Assembly (NCBI RefSeq): GCF_000526795.1 | Contig: NZ_JAGT01000001.1 | Location: 3,082,501 to 3,146,500 of the forward strand | DNA from: Ruminococcus flavefaciens AE3010 | GTDB taxonomy: Bacteria; Bacillota; Clostridia; Oscillospirales; Ruminococcaceae | Length of the DNA: 64,000 bases | Direction of reading: 5' to 3' | Shown here: positions 24,784-33,365 of the stretch, one piece after another | Layout of the letters: each line of letters starts with the position of its first letter | Numbering within the stretch: the first letter of the stretch is position 1 | Notes under the pieces: generated by a model | The model's database searches: none | Seen by the model: the letters and a program-made list of their open reading frames with translations, nothing else | Told to the model about the DNA's origin: nothing | Made by a program: the position numbers and the translations under genes

Positions 24784-26709
24784 ATGCTTGCAAGCTTAAC
24801 GAATGTAAACAAGTTCTATAACGGAAATCAGGTGCTGAAAAACGTGTCCCTCTCCATTGACGAGAGCGACAAGATCGGCCTTGTTGGCAACAACGGCTGC
24901 GGTAAGTCCACGCTTCTGAAAATACTCACAGGCTCTGTGGAGCCCGACCGCTTCACTGAAAAGGACGGCGTCATTTCTATGGCTGCCAAGACCACGGTGG
25001 GCTATCTCGAGCAGATGGGCGGACTCAATACCGAGAATACCGTCATCGGCGAGATGAGAAGCGTATTTGCTCCTATCCACCGCGCTATCGACAGACTGCG
25101 CGAAATAGAGCTTGAAATAGAAATGGGCGATAATTCCGCTGCGGACGAGTACCAGCAGCTCTCCTCATGGGTGGAAGCCAACGACGGCTACAACACCGAT
25201 GTGAAGATACGCATGGTACTGAACGGTATGGGCTTCTCGGGCGAGGAGCTGGAGCGTACCGTGTCCGGCTTCAGCGGCGGCGAAAAGACCCGTCTCTGCA
25301 TTGCAAGGCTCCTTCTTGAAGAGCCCAATCTGCTCATTCTGGACGAGCCTACCAACCACCTTGATTTCAAGACGATAATGTGGCTTGAGGACTACCTCCG
25401 CTCCTACAAGGGCGCGGTGCTCATAGTGTCCCATGACCGATACTTCCTCGACAGGCTCTGCACCTCTATCTGCGAGATAGAGAGGGGAGTCCTTACCCGC
25501 TACAGAGGCAACTATACCGCCTTTGTCCGTCAGCGCGAGGAAAACGACGCACGCCGCGAAAAGGAATATGAGATACAGCAGAAGCAGATAGCTCATATGG
25601 AGGAATACGTTGCCAAGAACCTCGTCCGTGCGTCCACTACGAAAATGGCTCAGAGCCGAAGAAAACAGCTTGAAAAGATAGAACGTGTGGAACGTCCCGT
25701 CCACGATACAAAACACGCGAAGATACGCTTCACATACGCCGTTGAGCCGCCTATAGACGTGCTCAAGGTCAAGGGCGTGGACATCTCCGTAGGAGAGGGT
25801 ACAGCACGTAAAACCCTTGTGGATACTCTTGATTTTGAAGTCCGCAGAGGCGAAAAAGTCGGTATCATCGGCGATAACGGCATCGGCAAATCCACGCTGC
25901 TTCGCATAATACAGGAGCAGCTCCCGCATAAAGGCATTGTCCGCTGGAACAGCAATATAAAGATCTCCTACTTTGAGCAGGAGAGCACCAACCTTAATAA
26001 AGAGCTCACAGTTATGGAGGAGCTCCACAGCCGCTACCCGCTGCTGTCGGACTTGGAGGTCCGCAGCCTGCTTGCACAGGTCCGCCTTGTAGGCGAGAAC
26101 GTGTTCAAGGAGACAGGAGTCATCAGCGGCGGCGAACGCGCCAAGCTCTGCTTCGCTATAATGATGCAGGAGCACGGCAACGTACTTATTCTCGACGAGC
26201 CTACCAACCATCTCGACCTCAGCTCAAAAGAGGCTATCGAGGAGGCGTTGGCTGAATATACGGGTACGGTCGTATTTGTCAGCCATGACCGCTACCTTTT
26301 AAGCAAGATCGCTGACAGACTTATCGAGCTCACCGACGGAAGCTATAGACTTCATAACTATGGCTTCAATAAGTATCTCGATGTGCTCCGCGAGGAGCAG
26401 GCGGCGGAGAGAAAAGCTCTCGAAGCCGAAAAAATGCAGAAGGCTGCGGAAGCAGCCAAGGAAAGATCTGCAAAGACGTATCGCAGTAAGCAGCAGAGAA
26501 GTGCTGACGCTGCGAGAAAAAACGAAATGAGACGCCTTGAAAAGGAAATCGACGATCTGCAGGCACAGATAGACTCCCTCACCGAGGAGATCGGCAGAGA
26601 AGAGGTCTACAGCGATTACGAGCTTATGAATCGTAAATGCGCCGAGATCGAAGAGCTTAAACAGAGGATCGATGCGGATTTCGAGCTTCTGATTGAGCTT
26701 GACCAGTGA
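24784..26709 (+). CDS. ABC-F family ATPase (ribosome-associated)
   Basis: About 641 residues from ATG 24784 (AAAGGA upstream); earlier in-phase ATGs lie in the leader. Two ABC domains without TM segments define ABC-F: Walker A GNNGCGKST and GDNGIGKST, signatures SGGEKTR and SGGERAK, Walker B LILDEPTNHLD twice, and the inter-domain P-site linker (about 245-310) rich in Arg/Lys. A C-terminal coiled coil (about 565-640) resembles Uup/YdiF-type members. ABC-F proteins bind the ribosomal E site and rescue or protect translation; some give antibiotic resistance. Which role applies cannot be told. A dockerin SGNH gene follows after 14 nt. Confidence 0.93.
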   Translation: MLASLTNVNKFYNGNQVLKNVSLSIDESDKIGLVGNNGCGKSTLLKILTGSVEPDRFTEKDGVISMAAKTTVGYLEQMGGLNTENTVIGEMRSVFAPIHRAIDRLREIELEIEMGDNSAADEYQQLSSWVEANDGYNTDVKIRMVLNGMGFSGEELERTVSGFSGGEKTRLCIARLLLEEPNLLILDEPTNHLDFKTIMWLEDYLRSYKGAVLIVSHDRYFLDRLCTSICEIERGVLTRYRGNYTAFVRQREENDARREKEYEIQQKQIAHMEEYVAKNLVRASTTKMAQSRRKQLEKIERVERPVHDTKHAKIRFTYAVEPPIDVLKVKGVDISVGEGTARKTLVDTLDFEVRRGEKVGIIGDNGIGKSTLLRIIQEQLPHKGIVRWNSNIKISYFEQESTNLNKELTVMEELHSRYPLLSDLEVRSLLAQVRLVGENVFKETGVISGGERAKLCFAIMMQEHGNVLILDEPTNHLDLSSKEAIEEALAEYTGTVVFVSHDRYLLSKIADRLIELTDGSYRLHNYGFNKYLDVLREEQAAERKALEAEKMQKAAEAAKERSAKTYRSKQQRSADAARKNEMRRLEKEIDDLQAQIDSLTEEIGREEVYSDYELMNRKCAEIEELKQRIDADFELLIELDQ

Positions 26710-26723
26710 AAAGGAGTAAATCT

Positions 26724-27668
26724 ATGACAAGAAAAACGCTTATGAGCCTTACCGCAGCTGCGGTGCTTGCTGTGAATACAGCAGGTCTTACCGCTCACGG
26801 AGAAGCAGGTCTGTTTATGATCGGCGACGTGAACTGCGACGGTTTGGTCGACTCATTGGACGCTTCCTGCGTTCTTGATGCATATGCGTCAGTTTCTTCC
26901 GGACATGAAAGTCCACTTTATTCGTATGAGGAATCAGCAGGCGACGTCAACGGTGACGGAAAGCTTGATGCTACCGATGCTTCCATGATACTTTCTTATT
27001 ATGCATGGGCATTGGTAAGTGATGAAAAAGCAATTTTTTCTGACTTCCTTGAACAAAACGGTCTCGAGCAGAGAAAAACAGTTGGAGAAACAGCTCAGAA
27101 TACGGGCGAAGCTCCTCAGTCTCAGCCTACTGAGGTACAGCAGGCAGTAGAAGCATCAGATTTCGAGTATACTCTTCCGCGTATCGACAGCGAGTACGAA
27201 GAGTGGTTCTGGGTGGGAGATTCACGTACAGTGGGACTCTCGCGATATGTAGCCATTGATAACGTAGCCAAAGTCGGTGCGGGTATCGGTCTCTTTAGGA
27301 ACAACTATGACCAGATATGCCAGATACGCAACAAGACAGTTATCATCAATCTCGGAGTCAACGATCTTGACAGCGGCGCTTACCTCAGACTTTACAACAG
27401 TCTGCCCGATGAGTTCCTTGACAACAACAAGGTCATCTTCCTGTCGGTAAATCCGTGTGACTGCGGATACAGCTACCTCAACAGCAGGATAGAAGCATTC
27501 AACAATGCAATGCGTGACGGACTGGACAGCAGGATAACATTCCTCGATTCATATACCTACCTTATGTGGAACGGCTACGGCACAACTGACGGTCTCCACT
27601 ACACATCGAACACATATATCGATATCTACAATTTTGTTTACGACAGTATCTTCTTACCTGAAGAGTGA
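26724..27668 (+). CDS. Secreted SGNH/GDSL-type hydrolase with N-terminal dockerin
   Basis: About 314 residues from ATG 26724 (AAAAGGAG upstream). Order: signal peptide (1 to about 28), dockerin (about 34-98, GDVNCDGLVDSLDAS and GDVNGDGKLDATDAS), Glu/Gln/Pro linker (about 110-150), SGNH domain (about 160-314). Block I is WVGDSRTVGL with the catalytic Ser, block III NLGVNDLD and block V TDGLHYTSN with the Asp/His pair. Such enzymes deacetylate or de-esterify polysaccharides; substrate unknown. The dockerin is of the YASVSSG...ILSYYA class shared with the protein at 4678, not that of the cellulases. It follows the ABC-F gene by 14 nt and may be cotranscribed. Confidence 0.88.
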   Translation: MTRKTLMSLTAAAVLAVNTAGLTAHGEAGLFMIGDVNCDGLVDSLDASCVLDAYASVSSGHESPLYSYEESAGDVNGDGKLDATDASMILSYYAWALVSDEKAIFSDFLEQNGLEQRKTVGETAQNTGEAPQSQPTEVQQAVEASDFEYTLPRIDSEYEEWFWVGDSRTVGLSRYVAIDNVAKVGAGIGLFRNNYDQICQIRNKTVIINLGVNDLDSGAYLRLYNSLPDEFLDNNKVIFLSVNPCDCGYSYLNSRIEAFNNAMRDGLDSRITFLDSYTYLMWNGYGTTDGLHYTSNTYIDIYNFVYDSIFLPEE

Positions 27669-27703
27669 TATCGGTAAAAGAATAAATTATTTGAAATTAC
27701 TAT

Positions 27704-27731
27704 TGCATTGTGTACCGATGTATGGTATAAT
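27704..27731 (+). promoter_or_regulatory. Promoter of the SCIFF peptide gene
   Basis: TTGCAT (27704-27709), 16-bp spacer, TATAAT (27726-27731), about 50 nt upstream of the peptide ATG, with GGAGG at the ribosome site. Confidence 0.65.
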
Positions 27732-27783
27732 ATTATAAAGTATTCTGCGGTGAATACCGTTAAAACCTATGGAGGTCATAAAA

Positions 27784-27921
27784 ATGAAACATATCAAGAC
27801 TATCAATAAGGCTAATCTCAAAGAGTCCGCTAAGAAGGGCGGCTGCGGCAAGTGTCAGGCTTCATGCCAGTCTGCTTGCAAGACTTCTTGCACAGTTGCA
27901 AACCAGAAGTGCGAGAGATAA
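27784..27921 (+). CDS. scfA: SCIFF ranthipeptide precursor
   Basis: Exactly 45 residues with six cysteines (positions 21, 24, 28, 32, 36 and 43), all in the C-terminal half after a Lys/Asn-rich leader starting MKHIKTINKANLKES. This is the family named six cysteines in forty-five residues, found across Clostridia. Members are processed by a radical SAM enzyme that links Cys sulfur to another residue (in characterised examples a Thr gamma-carbon), giving a ranthipeptide. The mature product may act in signalling; that role is not settled. GGAGG precedes the ATG; the maturase starts 70 nt downstream. Confidence 0.97.
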   Translation: MKHIKTINKANLKESAKKGGCGKCQASCQSACKTSCTVANQKCER

Positions 27922-27991
27922 GCTAAAGGCTAAGATAAGTCGGGGCAGTATGCAAATGCTGCCTCATATTTTTTGAATAGAGGTACCTGAA

Positions 27992-29359
27992 ATGATACAT
28001 AAATATAAGCTTAACGGACTGAATATAGTCCTTGATGTAAACAGCGGCGGAGTTCATCTGGTGGACGAGCTCACATACGACCTGCTCGACAATGTTGAGC
28101 CTCCATTCGAGGATGAATGTCCTCAGAGCGTGGTGGACAAGCTGTCAAAGTCCTACGCTCCCGAGGATATCCGCGAGTGCTACAGCGAGATAGTTGAGCT
28201 TTATAACGATAAGATACTTTTCTCCGAGGACGATTACGAGAAGTACGCTCAGTACTCCGTAGCTTCTCCAGTTAAGGCTATGTGCCTTAATATCGCCCAT
28301 GACTGCCAACTCAGATGCAAGTACTGCTTTGCTTCCACAGGCGACTTCGGCAAGGGCAGAAAGCTTATGTCCTTTGAGACAGGAAAGCATGCTATCGACT
28401 TCCTGCTGGAAAATTCGGGCGACCGTCCCAATCTGGAGCTTGACTTCTTCGGCGGCGAGCCCCTTATGAACTTCAATGTTGTGAAGCAGGTGGTGGAGTA
28501 CGCAAGAAGCCGTGAAAAAGAGTACAACAAGAAGTTCCGCTTCACTATCACCACAAACGGACTTCTCCTTGACGATGAGAAGATAGACTTCATAAACCGC
28601 GAGATGTCGAACGTTGTCCTCTCTATCGACGGACGCAAGGAAGTAAACGACTACTTCCGCGTTCTTCCCAACGGACAGGGCTGCTATGACATCATCATGC
28701 CCAAGTACAAGAAGCTTGTTGCAGGCAGAGGCGATAAGGAATACTATGTAAGAGGTACATTCACTAACAAGAACCTTGACTTCTCCAACGACGTATTCGC
28801 TCTTAACGAGGCAGGCTTCGACCAGATATCCGTTGAGCCCGTTGTGGGAGACGACGACGTTTACGCACTCACCGAGAAAGACCTGCCCACAGTTTTTGCG
28901 GAGTACGAAAAGCTTGCACAGAGACTTCTCGAAAACGAGAAGAAGGGTAAGAAGTTCAACTTCTTCCACTTCATGCTTGACCTTGATCAGGGTCCCTGCG
29001 CTATCAAGCGCCTGAGAGGCTGCGGCTGCGGAAACGACTATGTGGCTATAACTCCCGACGGTGATATCTTCCCGTGTCACCAGTTCGTAGGCATCGACGA
29101 GTACAAAATGGGCAACATAGACGAGGGTACTTTCGATCAGGAGATGAAAGCTGACTTCGCCAAGGCCCACGTTTACTCAAAGCCCGACTGCCGCGAGTGC
29201 TGGGCTAAGTTCTATTGCAGCGGCGGCTGCAATGCAAATAATTATCAGTATATGGGCGATATAAGAACTGCTCATAATATATCATGTCAGCTGGAAAAGA
29301 AGCGCCTTGAATGTGCTATCATGATGAAAGCTGTACGTATGGCAGAAAGCGCAGAATGA
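27992..29359 (+). CDS. scfB: SCIFF peptide maturase, radical SAM/SPASM
   Basis: 455 residues. It forms thioether crosslinks in the upstream 45-residue peptide. Order: N-terminal peptide-recognition (RRE-like) region (about 1-95), radical SAM barrel with CQLRCKYC (CX3CX2C) at about residue 104, FFGGEPL, and a C-terminal SPASM region with many cysteines (CAIKRLRGCGCG, FPCHQF, CRECWAKFYCSGGC) for auxiliary 4Fe-4S clusters. AGAGGT lies upstream of the ATG. A terminator follows immediately, so precursor and maturase form a two-gene unit with no exporter or protease. Confidence 0.97.
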   Translation: MIHKYKLNGLNIVLDVNSGGVHLVDELTYDLLDNVEPPFEDECPQSVVDKLSKSYAPEDIRECYSEIVELYNDKILFSEDDYEKYAQYSVASPVKAMCLNIAHDCQLRCKYCFASTGDFGKGRKLMSFETGKHAIDFLLENSGDRPNLELDFFGGEPLMNFNVVKQVVEYARSREKEYNKKFRFTITTNGLLLDDEKIDFINREMSNVVLSIDGRKEVNDYFRVLPNGQGCYDIIMPKYKKLVAGRGDKEYYVRGTFTNKNLDFSNDVFALNEAGFDQISVEPVVGDDDVYALTEKDLPTVFAEYEKLAQRLLENEKKGKKFNFFHFMLDLDQGPCAIKRLRGCGCGNDYVAITPDGDIFPCHQFVGIDEYKMGNIDEGTFDQEMKADFAKAHVYSKPDCRECWAKFYCSGGCNANNYQYMGDIRTAHNISCQLEKKRLECAIMMKAVRMAESAE

Positions 29360-29363
29360 TAAA

Positions 29364-29396
29364 AGAGGGAATATCCTGATAGATATTCCCTTTGAT
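29364..29396 (+). terminator. Terminator of the SCIFF unit
   Basis: Perfect 9-bp stem GGGAATATC/GATATTCCC (29367-29375, 29382-29390), then TTTGATTT. Confidence 0.8.
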
Positions 29397-29425
29397 TTGT
29401 ATTGAAGCAGAGAGGGGGAGGCACT

Positions 29426-30214
29426 GTGAAGATAAACCGCATATTGCTCAATTGCAGGCGCAATACCGCCCTTGGAGGCGAAATGGGCGCCGACCCCGTG
29501 CTGCTGTTTTTCAGAAGTCCCGTTGCATATATGGACGGGGGAGCGTGGAAGCAGACCTCAAAGCCGTCGGCGGCACTGCTCACCAGCGGCTACAAGCAGA
29601 GCTTCCGCCCTTTGAATGGCAAGTCCATGCGCTATGATATCGTCAGCTTCAAGACCTCTGCCGCGGACAGGCAGTACATCAGCTCCATGAACCTTACTCA
29701 GGATATACCCGTGGAGTTGGAGGACGACTTTGTTATCGCAAGCGCTCTGCGCTCCATGAAGTCACAGTCCATGCACCGCGGAAGACATTTCAGCGAATTT
29801 ATGGAGCTCTCCATGCGTATCATATTCATCGCTCTGAGCGATATCACCGATGCTCCCGAAATCGACCCCAAAGAGAAGATCCCCCGTTACGCCGACCTGA
29901 GAAAGGTCCGTGAAGCGATATATGAGGATCCTACTGCCGACTGGTCTGTTGAGGAGACCTGCGAGGATCTTCAGATAAGCAGGACCTATTTCCACCGCAT
30001 ATATCTTGAAGCCTTCGGCGTTTCCTTTAAGCAGGACATAATCGAGAGCCGCCTTATCCATGCGTCTGAGCTGCTGAAAAACACCGACCTTTCGGTAACT
30101 GCCATATCCGAGACCTGCGGCTATGACAATGAGTCCTATTTTATGCGGCAGTTCAAACAGCATAAGGGCTGCACCCCTACCGAGTACAGAAGAAGGGCGA
30201 AAAATGAGGATTGA
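29426..30214 (+). CDS. AraC family transcriptional regulator
   Basis: About 262 residues. I choose GTG 29426 because GGGGGAGG lies 5 nt upstream; a TTG at 29402 precedes that site. The N-terminal ~150 residues are probably a small cupin-like sensing domain; no ligand can be named. Residues about 160-260 are an AraC double HTH (EDLQISRTYFHRIYLEAFG and SVTAISETCGYDNESYFMRQFKQHKGCTPTEYR). It follows the SCIFF unit in the same direction but behind a terminator, so a link to that unit is only positional. Confidence 0.88.
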   Translation: MKINRILLNCRRNTALGGEMGADPVLLFFRSPVAYMDGGAWKQTSKPSAALLTSGYKQSFRPLNGKSMRYDIVSFKTSAADRQYISSMNLTQDIPVELEDDFVIASALRSMKSQSMHRGRHFSEFMELSMRIIFIALSDITDAPEIDPKEKIPRYADLRKVREAIYEDPTADWSVEETCEDLQISRTYFHRIYLEAFGVSFKQDIIESRLIHASELLKNTDLSVTAISETCGYDNESYFMRQFKQHKGCTPTEYRRRAKNED

Positions 30215-30302
30215 CCACGGCTTTTTGTGGACATTCGGAGCTGCTTCGTGCACTATGTTGCATTTTTCTATAAAAAATTAGTGCAAAAAATAAAAAAAAC
30301 AC

Positions 30303-30331
30303 TTTACAAGTACAAAAAATTGTGATATAAT
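30303..30331 (+). promoter_or_regulatory. Sigma-A promoter of the VanY-like gene
   Basis: TTTACA (30303-30308), 17-bp spacer, TATAAT (30326-30331). Leader of about 113 nt. Confidence 0.72.
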
Positions 30332-30450
30332 ACTCAATGTAAGAGAAATATGACTTCTTCCGCACTGTTATGTGCAACATATATACATCACAGGCAGTCA
30401 TCGTGCACTGCCGATAAAACCGAATATTCTTTAAGGAGCGATTTCGTTTT

Positions 30451-31509
30451 ATGACTAACGGAGATAAGCGAAGAAACCGCAAAAGAGACAGGGTATCAAA
30501 GAGATATAAAGTAAGATACGACAGACTTGTTGCGGTTATCCTTGTTCTGGTAGTACTTATCGTTGTGCTTTCGTCATGCGTTAAGAGCTGCTCAAGCAAG
30601 GGAAAGAACAAAAACTCCGCTACACAGGCACAGACAACAAACGTTGATAACACTCAGCAGTCATCAATTGTGGATAACCTCGAGTCAAGCAATGAGACAA
30701 GATCGATAATCACAGGTTCTACCGACGGTCAGAAGCCGTCCGAATCACAGTATACTACAGAAGTACATAAGGCAGCTGATATTAATACAGGCAATCTTCT
30801 GCTTGTAAACTCCGACCACGAATATAAATTCGCGGAGGGAGATGTGGAGGAGACCGTGCTTTACGGAAATATCGACGACTCGGTTTTCCATACACGCGAT
30901 ATGGTAACATCTCTCCATAAGGAGACTCTTGATCAGCTCAAGGCTCTTATGCAGGCTTTCTACAACGAGAATAAGAATTCCGATATCTATGTTATCGGCG
31001 GCTACCGTACAATGGACGAGCAGAATGACGCTTACTACAGCGGCAATTCCCAGTTCCAGGGCGGCTGTTCCGATTACCATACAGGCAGATCTCTGGATCT
31101 TGCTATCGTACCGTCAGACGGTTCAAGCTCGGGTTACTATTCGCCTACAGGCGTTTACAGCTATATCGACGAGCATGCCGCAGAGTACGGCTTCGTGATC
31201 CGCTTCCCCGAGGGTAAGGAGAACTACACCCACGAGCGTGCAAGAGATTATACATACAGATACGTGGGAGTTCCTCATGCTATGTATATGAAGCAGAATT
31301 CTCTCTGCCTTGAGGAGTATATCGACAAGATCAAGGAGCATACTAAGGATAGCCCGCTTGAGGTGACGGTCGATAAGAAGCTTTATCAGATGTACTATGC
31401 TCCTGCAAATTCCACAGGAGATACAGAGGTTCCTGTTCCCTCGAACAAGACATATACTGTTTCGGGAAACAACATTGACGGATTTATAGTAGCAGTCAGC
31501 ATGAATTAA
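30451..31509 (+). CDS. VanY-type D-Ala-D-Ala carboxypeptidase family protein, key residues altered
   Basis: 352 residues. Order: Lys/Arg-rich cytoplasmic start, one TM helix (about 26-44), low-complexity stalk (about 45-110), M15/VanY-like domain (about 115-300) and a C-terminal tail with a possible beta domain. Active VanY enzymes trim the terminal D-Ala of peptidoglycan stems using zinc. The first motif is kept (SDYHTGRSLDLAIV, SxHxxGxxxD), but the expected EPWH before RYVG reads RDYT (RARDYTYRYVGVPHA), so the catalytic Glu and the third zinc ligand appear to be missing. It may be an inactive binding or regulatory homologue. AAGGAG precedes the ATG. Confidence 0.82.
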   Translation: MTNGDKRRNRKRDRVSKRYKVRYDRLVAVILVLVVLIVVLSSCVKSCSSKGKNKNSATQAQTTNVDNTQQSSIVDNLESSNETRSIITGSTDGQKPSESQYTTEVHKAADINTGNLLLVNSDHEYKFAEGDVEETVLYGNIDDSVFHTRDMVTSLHKETLDQLKALMQAFYNENKNSDIYVIGGYRTMDEQNDAYYSGNSQFQGGCSDYHTGRSLDLAIVPSDGSSSGYYSPTGVYSYIDEHAAEYGFVIRFPEGKENYTHERARDYTYRYVGVPHAMYMKQNSLCLEEYIDKIKEHTKDSPLEVTVDKKLYQMYYAPANSTGDTEVPVPSNKTYTVSGNNIDGFIVAVSMN

Positions 31510-31516
31510 AGCAAAA

Positions 31517-31547
31517 ATGTCCCCCGTTATCGGGGGACTATTTTGAT
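31517..31547 (+). terminator. Terminator of the VanY-like gene
   Basis: Stem GTCCCCCG/CGGGGGAC with a TTAT loop, followed by TATTTTGATTT. Confidence 0.85.
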
Positions 31548-31680
31548 TTAGTTTAGAGTTGAGAGATAATGTGTTCGTTGCGCTCACATTATTTAAATGA
31601 TATCGCCGAAGGCGATACCGCAACTTTCAACTCTCAATTCTCAACTCTCATCTTTGCGCTTATGCGCAAAATTATGGTTT
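31548..31680. repeat. Hairpin and tandem-repeat block before the peptide-binding gene
   Basis: AT hairpin ATAATGTG/CACATTAT (31566-31592), small hairpin ATCGCC/GGCGAT (31602-31616), tandem CAACTCTCA/ATTCTCA units (31621-31650, matching inverted GAGTTGAGAG at 31555) and TTTGCGC/GCGCAAA (31652-31671). Confidence 0.65.
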
Positions 31681-31701
31681 ATGGAAAGATTGGAGAAGAA
31701 T

Positions 31702-33357
31702 GTGAAAAAGAGAAAGATATTGGCACTTACTGCCTGCGCGGCTATTGCTGTAGGCGGAATAACAGCCTGCGGCGGCAATGATGAGGATAAGCGCGGAAGC
31801 GGTGCGGGACATATGTACGGTGCTGCACTGGCAAGCAATCCCCAGAGCCTCGACCCACAGTTCGCAGGCGACCCATCATCGGCTACGGTGATAAAAAACC
31901 TGTACAGCGGCCTTGTTGTGAAAGACAGCAGCGGAAGTATCGTATGCTGCAATGCAAAGGAATATTCCGTGTCAGAGGACGGCTGCGTTTATACCTTTGA
32001 CCTGAGAGACGATAACTATTGGTTTTTTGATACAAACGAAGATGACGCCATCGACGACGATGAGAAGTTCCCTGTTACTGCCAATGATTACGTTTTTGCG
32101 TTCAGGAGACTCCTCGACCCGAAGATGCATTCTCCCTATGCAGCGGATTTTAAGTGCATCAAGAACAGCCAGCGCGTTTCCGAGGGCGGCTATGCCACAA
32201 CGGCTCTGGGTGTGGAAGCGCTGGACGACTATAAGCTTCAGATAACCCTTGAATACCCCTGCGCGGAGTTTCTCGGACTTCTTACCACGCCTGCGGCTTT
32301 TCCCTGCAATGAGGAGTTCTTCATCTCCACCAAGGGCAGATACGGTCTCGACGACAGGTCTGTAATGTCCAACGGGCCCTTTTATGTCCGCCAGTGGTTC
32401 TACGACCCCTACGGAAATAACAATATACTCTATATGCGAAAGAATACCGCCAACGAGCGCGACGACTACGAGGTGCTGCCGACCTTTGTCAGCTTCTCCA
32501 TACAGGACAATGAGGCAGGAGTAAAGCAGGCTTTCAAGGAGGACGAGGCGGAATGCTTCACTGCCATGAAGGTGGGCGGCTACAATCCCAAGAAGTACAG
32601 CATTATCGGACAAAAAGCCACTACCCTCGGACTTATCTTCAATCCAAAGGATAAGCTCTATTCAAATAAGGAGCTCTGCAAGGCTGTAGCCTATGCGGCT
32701 GACAGGGGGTCCCTGAAAGGGGAGCTTGACAGCGACTTGCAGGTAGCTTATGGCGTCATACCGCCTGCTGTGGATATTCTCGGAAGAAGCTACCGCGACC
32801 TTGCTTCCGATAAGCAGTTCGATATGTTCGACAGGGAAAAGGCTGTGGAGTCCCTTGCAAAAGCAAAAGAGGAGCTGAAGATCAGCTCCGTGGAAAGTGT
32901 AAAAATTATAGTTGACTCCGGTACCGTTGATTCGAGATACCTGCACCTGTTCTCACAGAGCTGGCAGGATATCCTCGGTATTTATATAGGTATCGAGGAC
33001 CTTACCTCCAAGGAGTTCAATGAGAGGATAGAAAACGGCGATTACAGTATCGCACTGTATCCGCTGAAAGCCGATTTCAACAGCGGACTTGCAGTATTTG
33101 ATGAGTTCGGCGAAAACGAGTGCCTGAAAAGCGCTGAGGGCGGCTTGAAAAGCACTGAGAGCATAATGCAGTGCCCGTCAGTGAATAAGCTTGTGGACAG
33201 CTATGCCGCTGCGGAGAGGGCTCTCCTTGAGCAGTACGGCTTCATACCGCTGTTTTACAAGAGCTCATACATCGTTGCCAAAAAGGACAATGAGGATATA
33301 ATCTACGACCCGTTCACAGGCTCTGTGGACTACCGTGTCGCCAAGAATTACAGCTAA
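31702..33357 (+). CDS. Oligopeptide ABC transporter substrate-binding lipoprotein (OppA type)
   Basis: About 551 residues. Start taken as GTG 31702, with GGAG (31692-31695) 6 nt upstream; this gives a standard lipoprotein signal (KKRKILALTACAAIAVGG) with lipobox GITAC and lipidated Cys. The rest matches SBP_bac_5 peptide-binding proteins: NPQSLDPQFAGDPSSATVIKNLYSGL, VTANDYVFAFRRLLDP and KLQITLEYPCAEF. It would bind oligopeptides outside the membrane. No permease or ATPase gene is adjacent, so it must use a transporter encoded elsewhere or act as a sensor. No promoter was seen. Confidence 0.9.
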   Translation: MKKRKILALTACAAIAVGGITACGGNDEDKRGSGAGHMYGAALASNPQSLDPQFAGDPSSATVIKNLYSGLVVKDSSGSIVCCNAKEYSVSEDGCVYTFDLRDDNYWFFDTNEDDAIDDDEKFPVTANDYVFAFRRLLDPKMHSPYAADFKCIKNSQRVSEGGYATTALGVEALDDYKLQITLEYPCAEFLGLLTTPAAFPCNEEFFISTKGRYGLDDRSVMSNGPFYVRQWFYDPYGNNNILYMRKNTANERDDYEVLPTFVSFSIQDNEAGVKQAFKEDEAECFTAMKVGGYNPKKYSIIGQKATTLGLIFNPKDKLYSNKELCKAVAYAADRGSLKGELDSDLQVAYGVIPPAVDILGRSYRDLASDKQFDMFDREKAVESLAKAKEELKISSVESVKIIVDSGTVDSRYLHLFSQSWQDILGIYIGIEDLTSKEFNERIENGDYSIALYPLKADFNSGLAVFDEFGENECLKSAEGGLKSTESIMQCPSVNKLVDSYAAAERALLEQYGFIPLFYKSSYIVAKKDNEDIIYDPFTGSVDYRVAKNYS

Positions 33358-33365
33358 ACGCCTTA

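Noticed and set aside
25165..26211. 348-codon open frame opposite the ABC-F gene
   Set aside because: Antisense shadow; the plus-strand product has both ABC motif sets.
28145..29170. 341-codon open frame opposite the SCIFF maturase
   Set aside because: Shadow of scfB; the protein is Val/Leu/Ser-rich with no domain sense.
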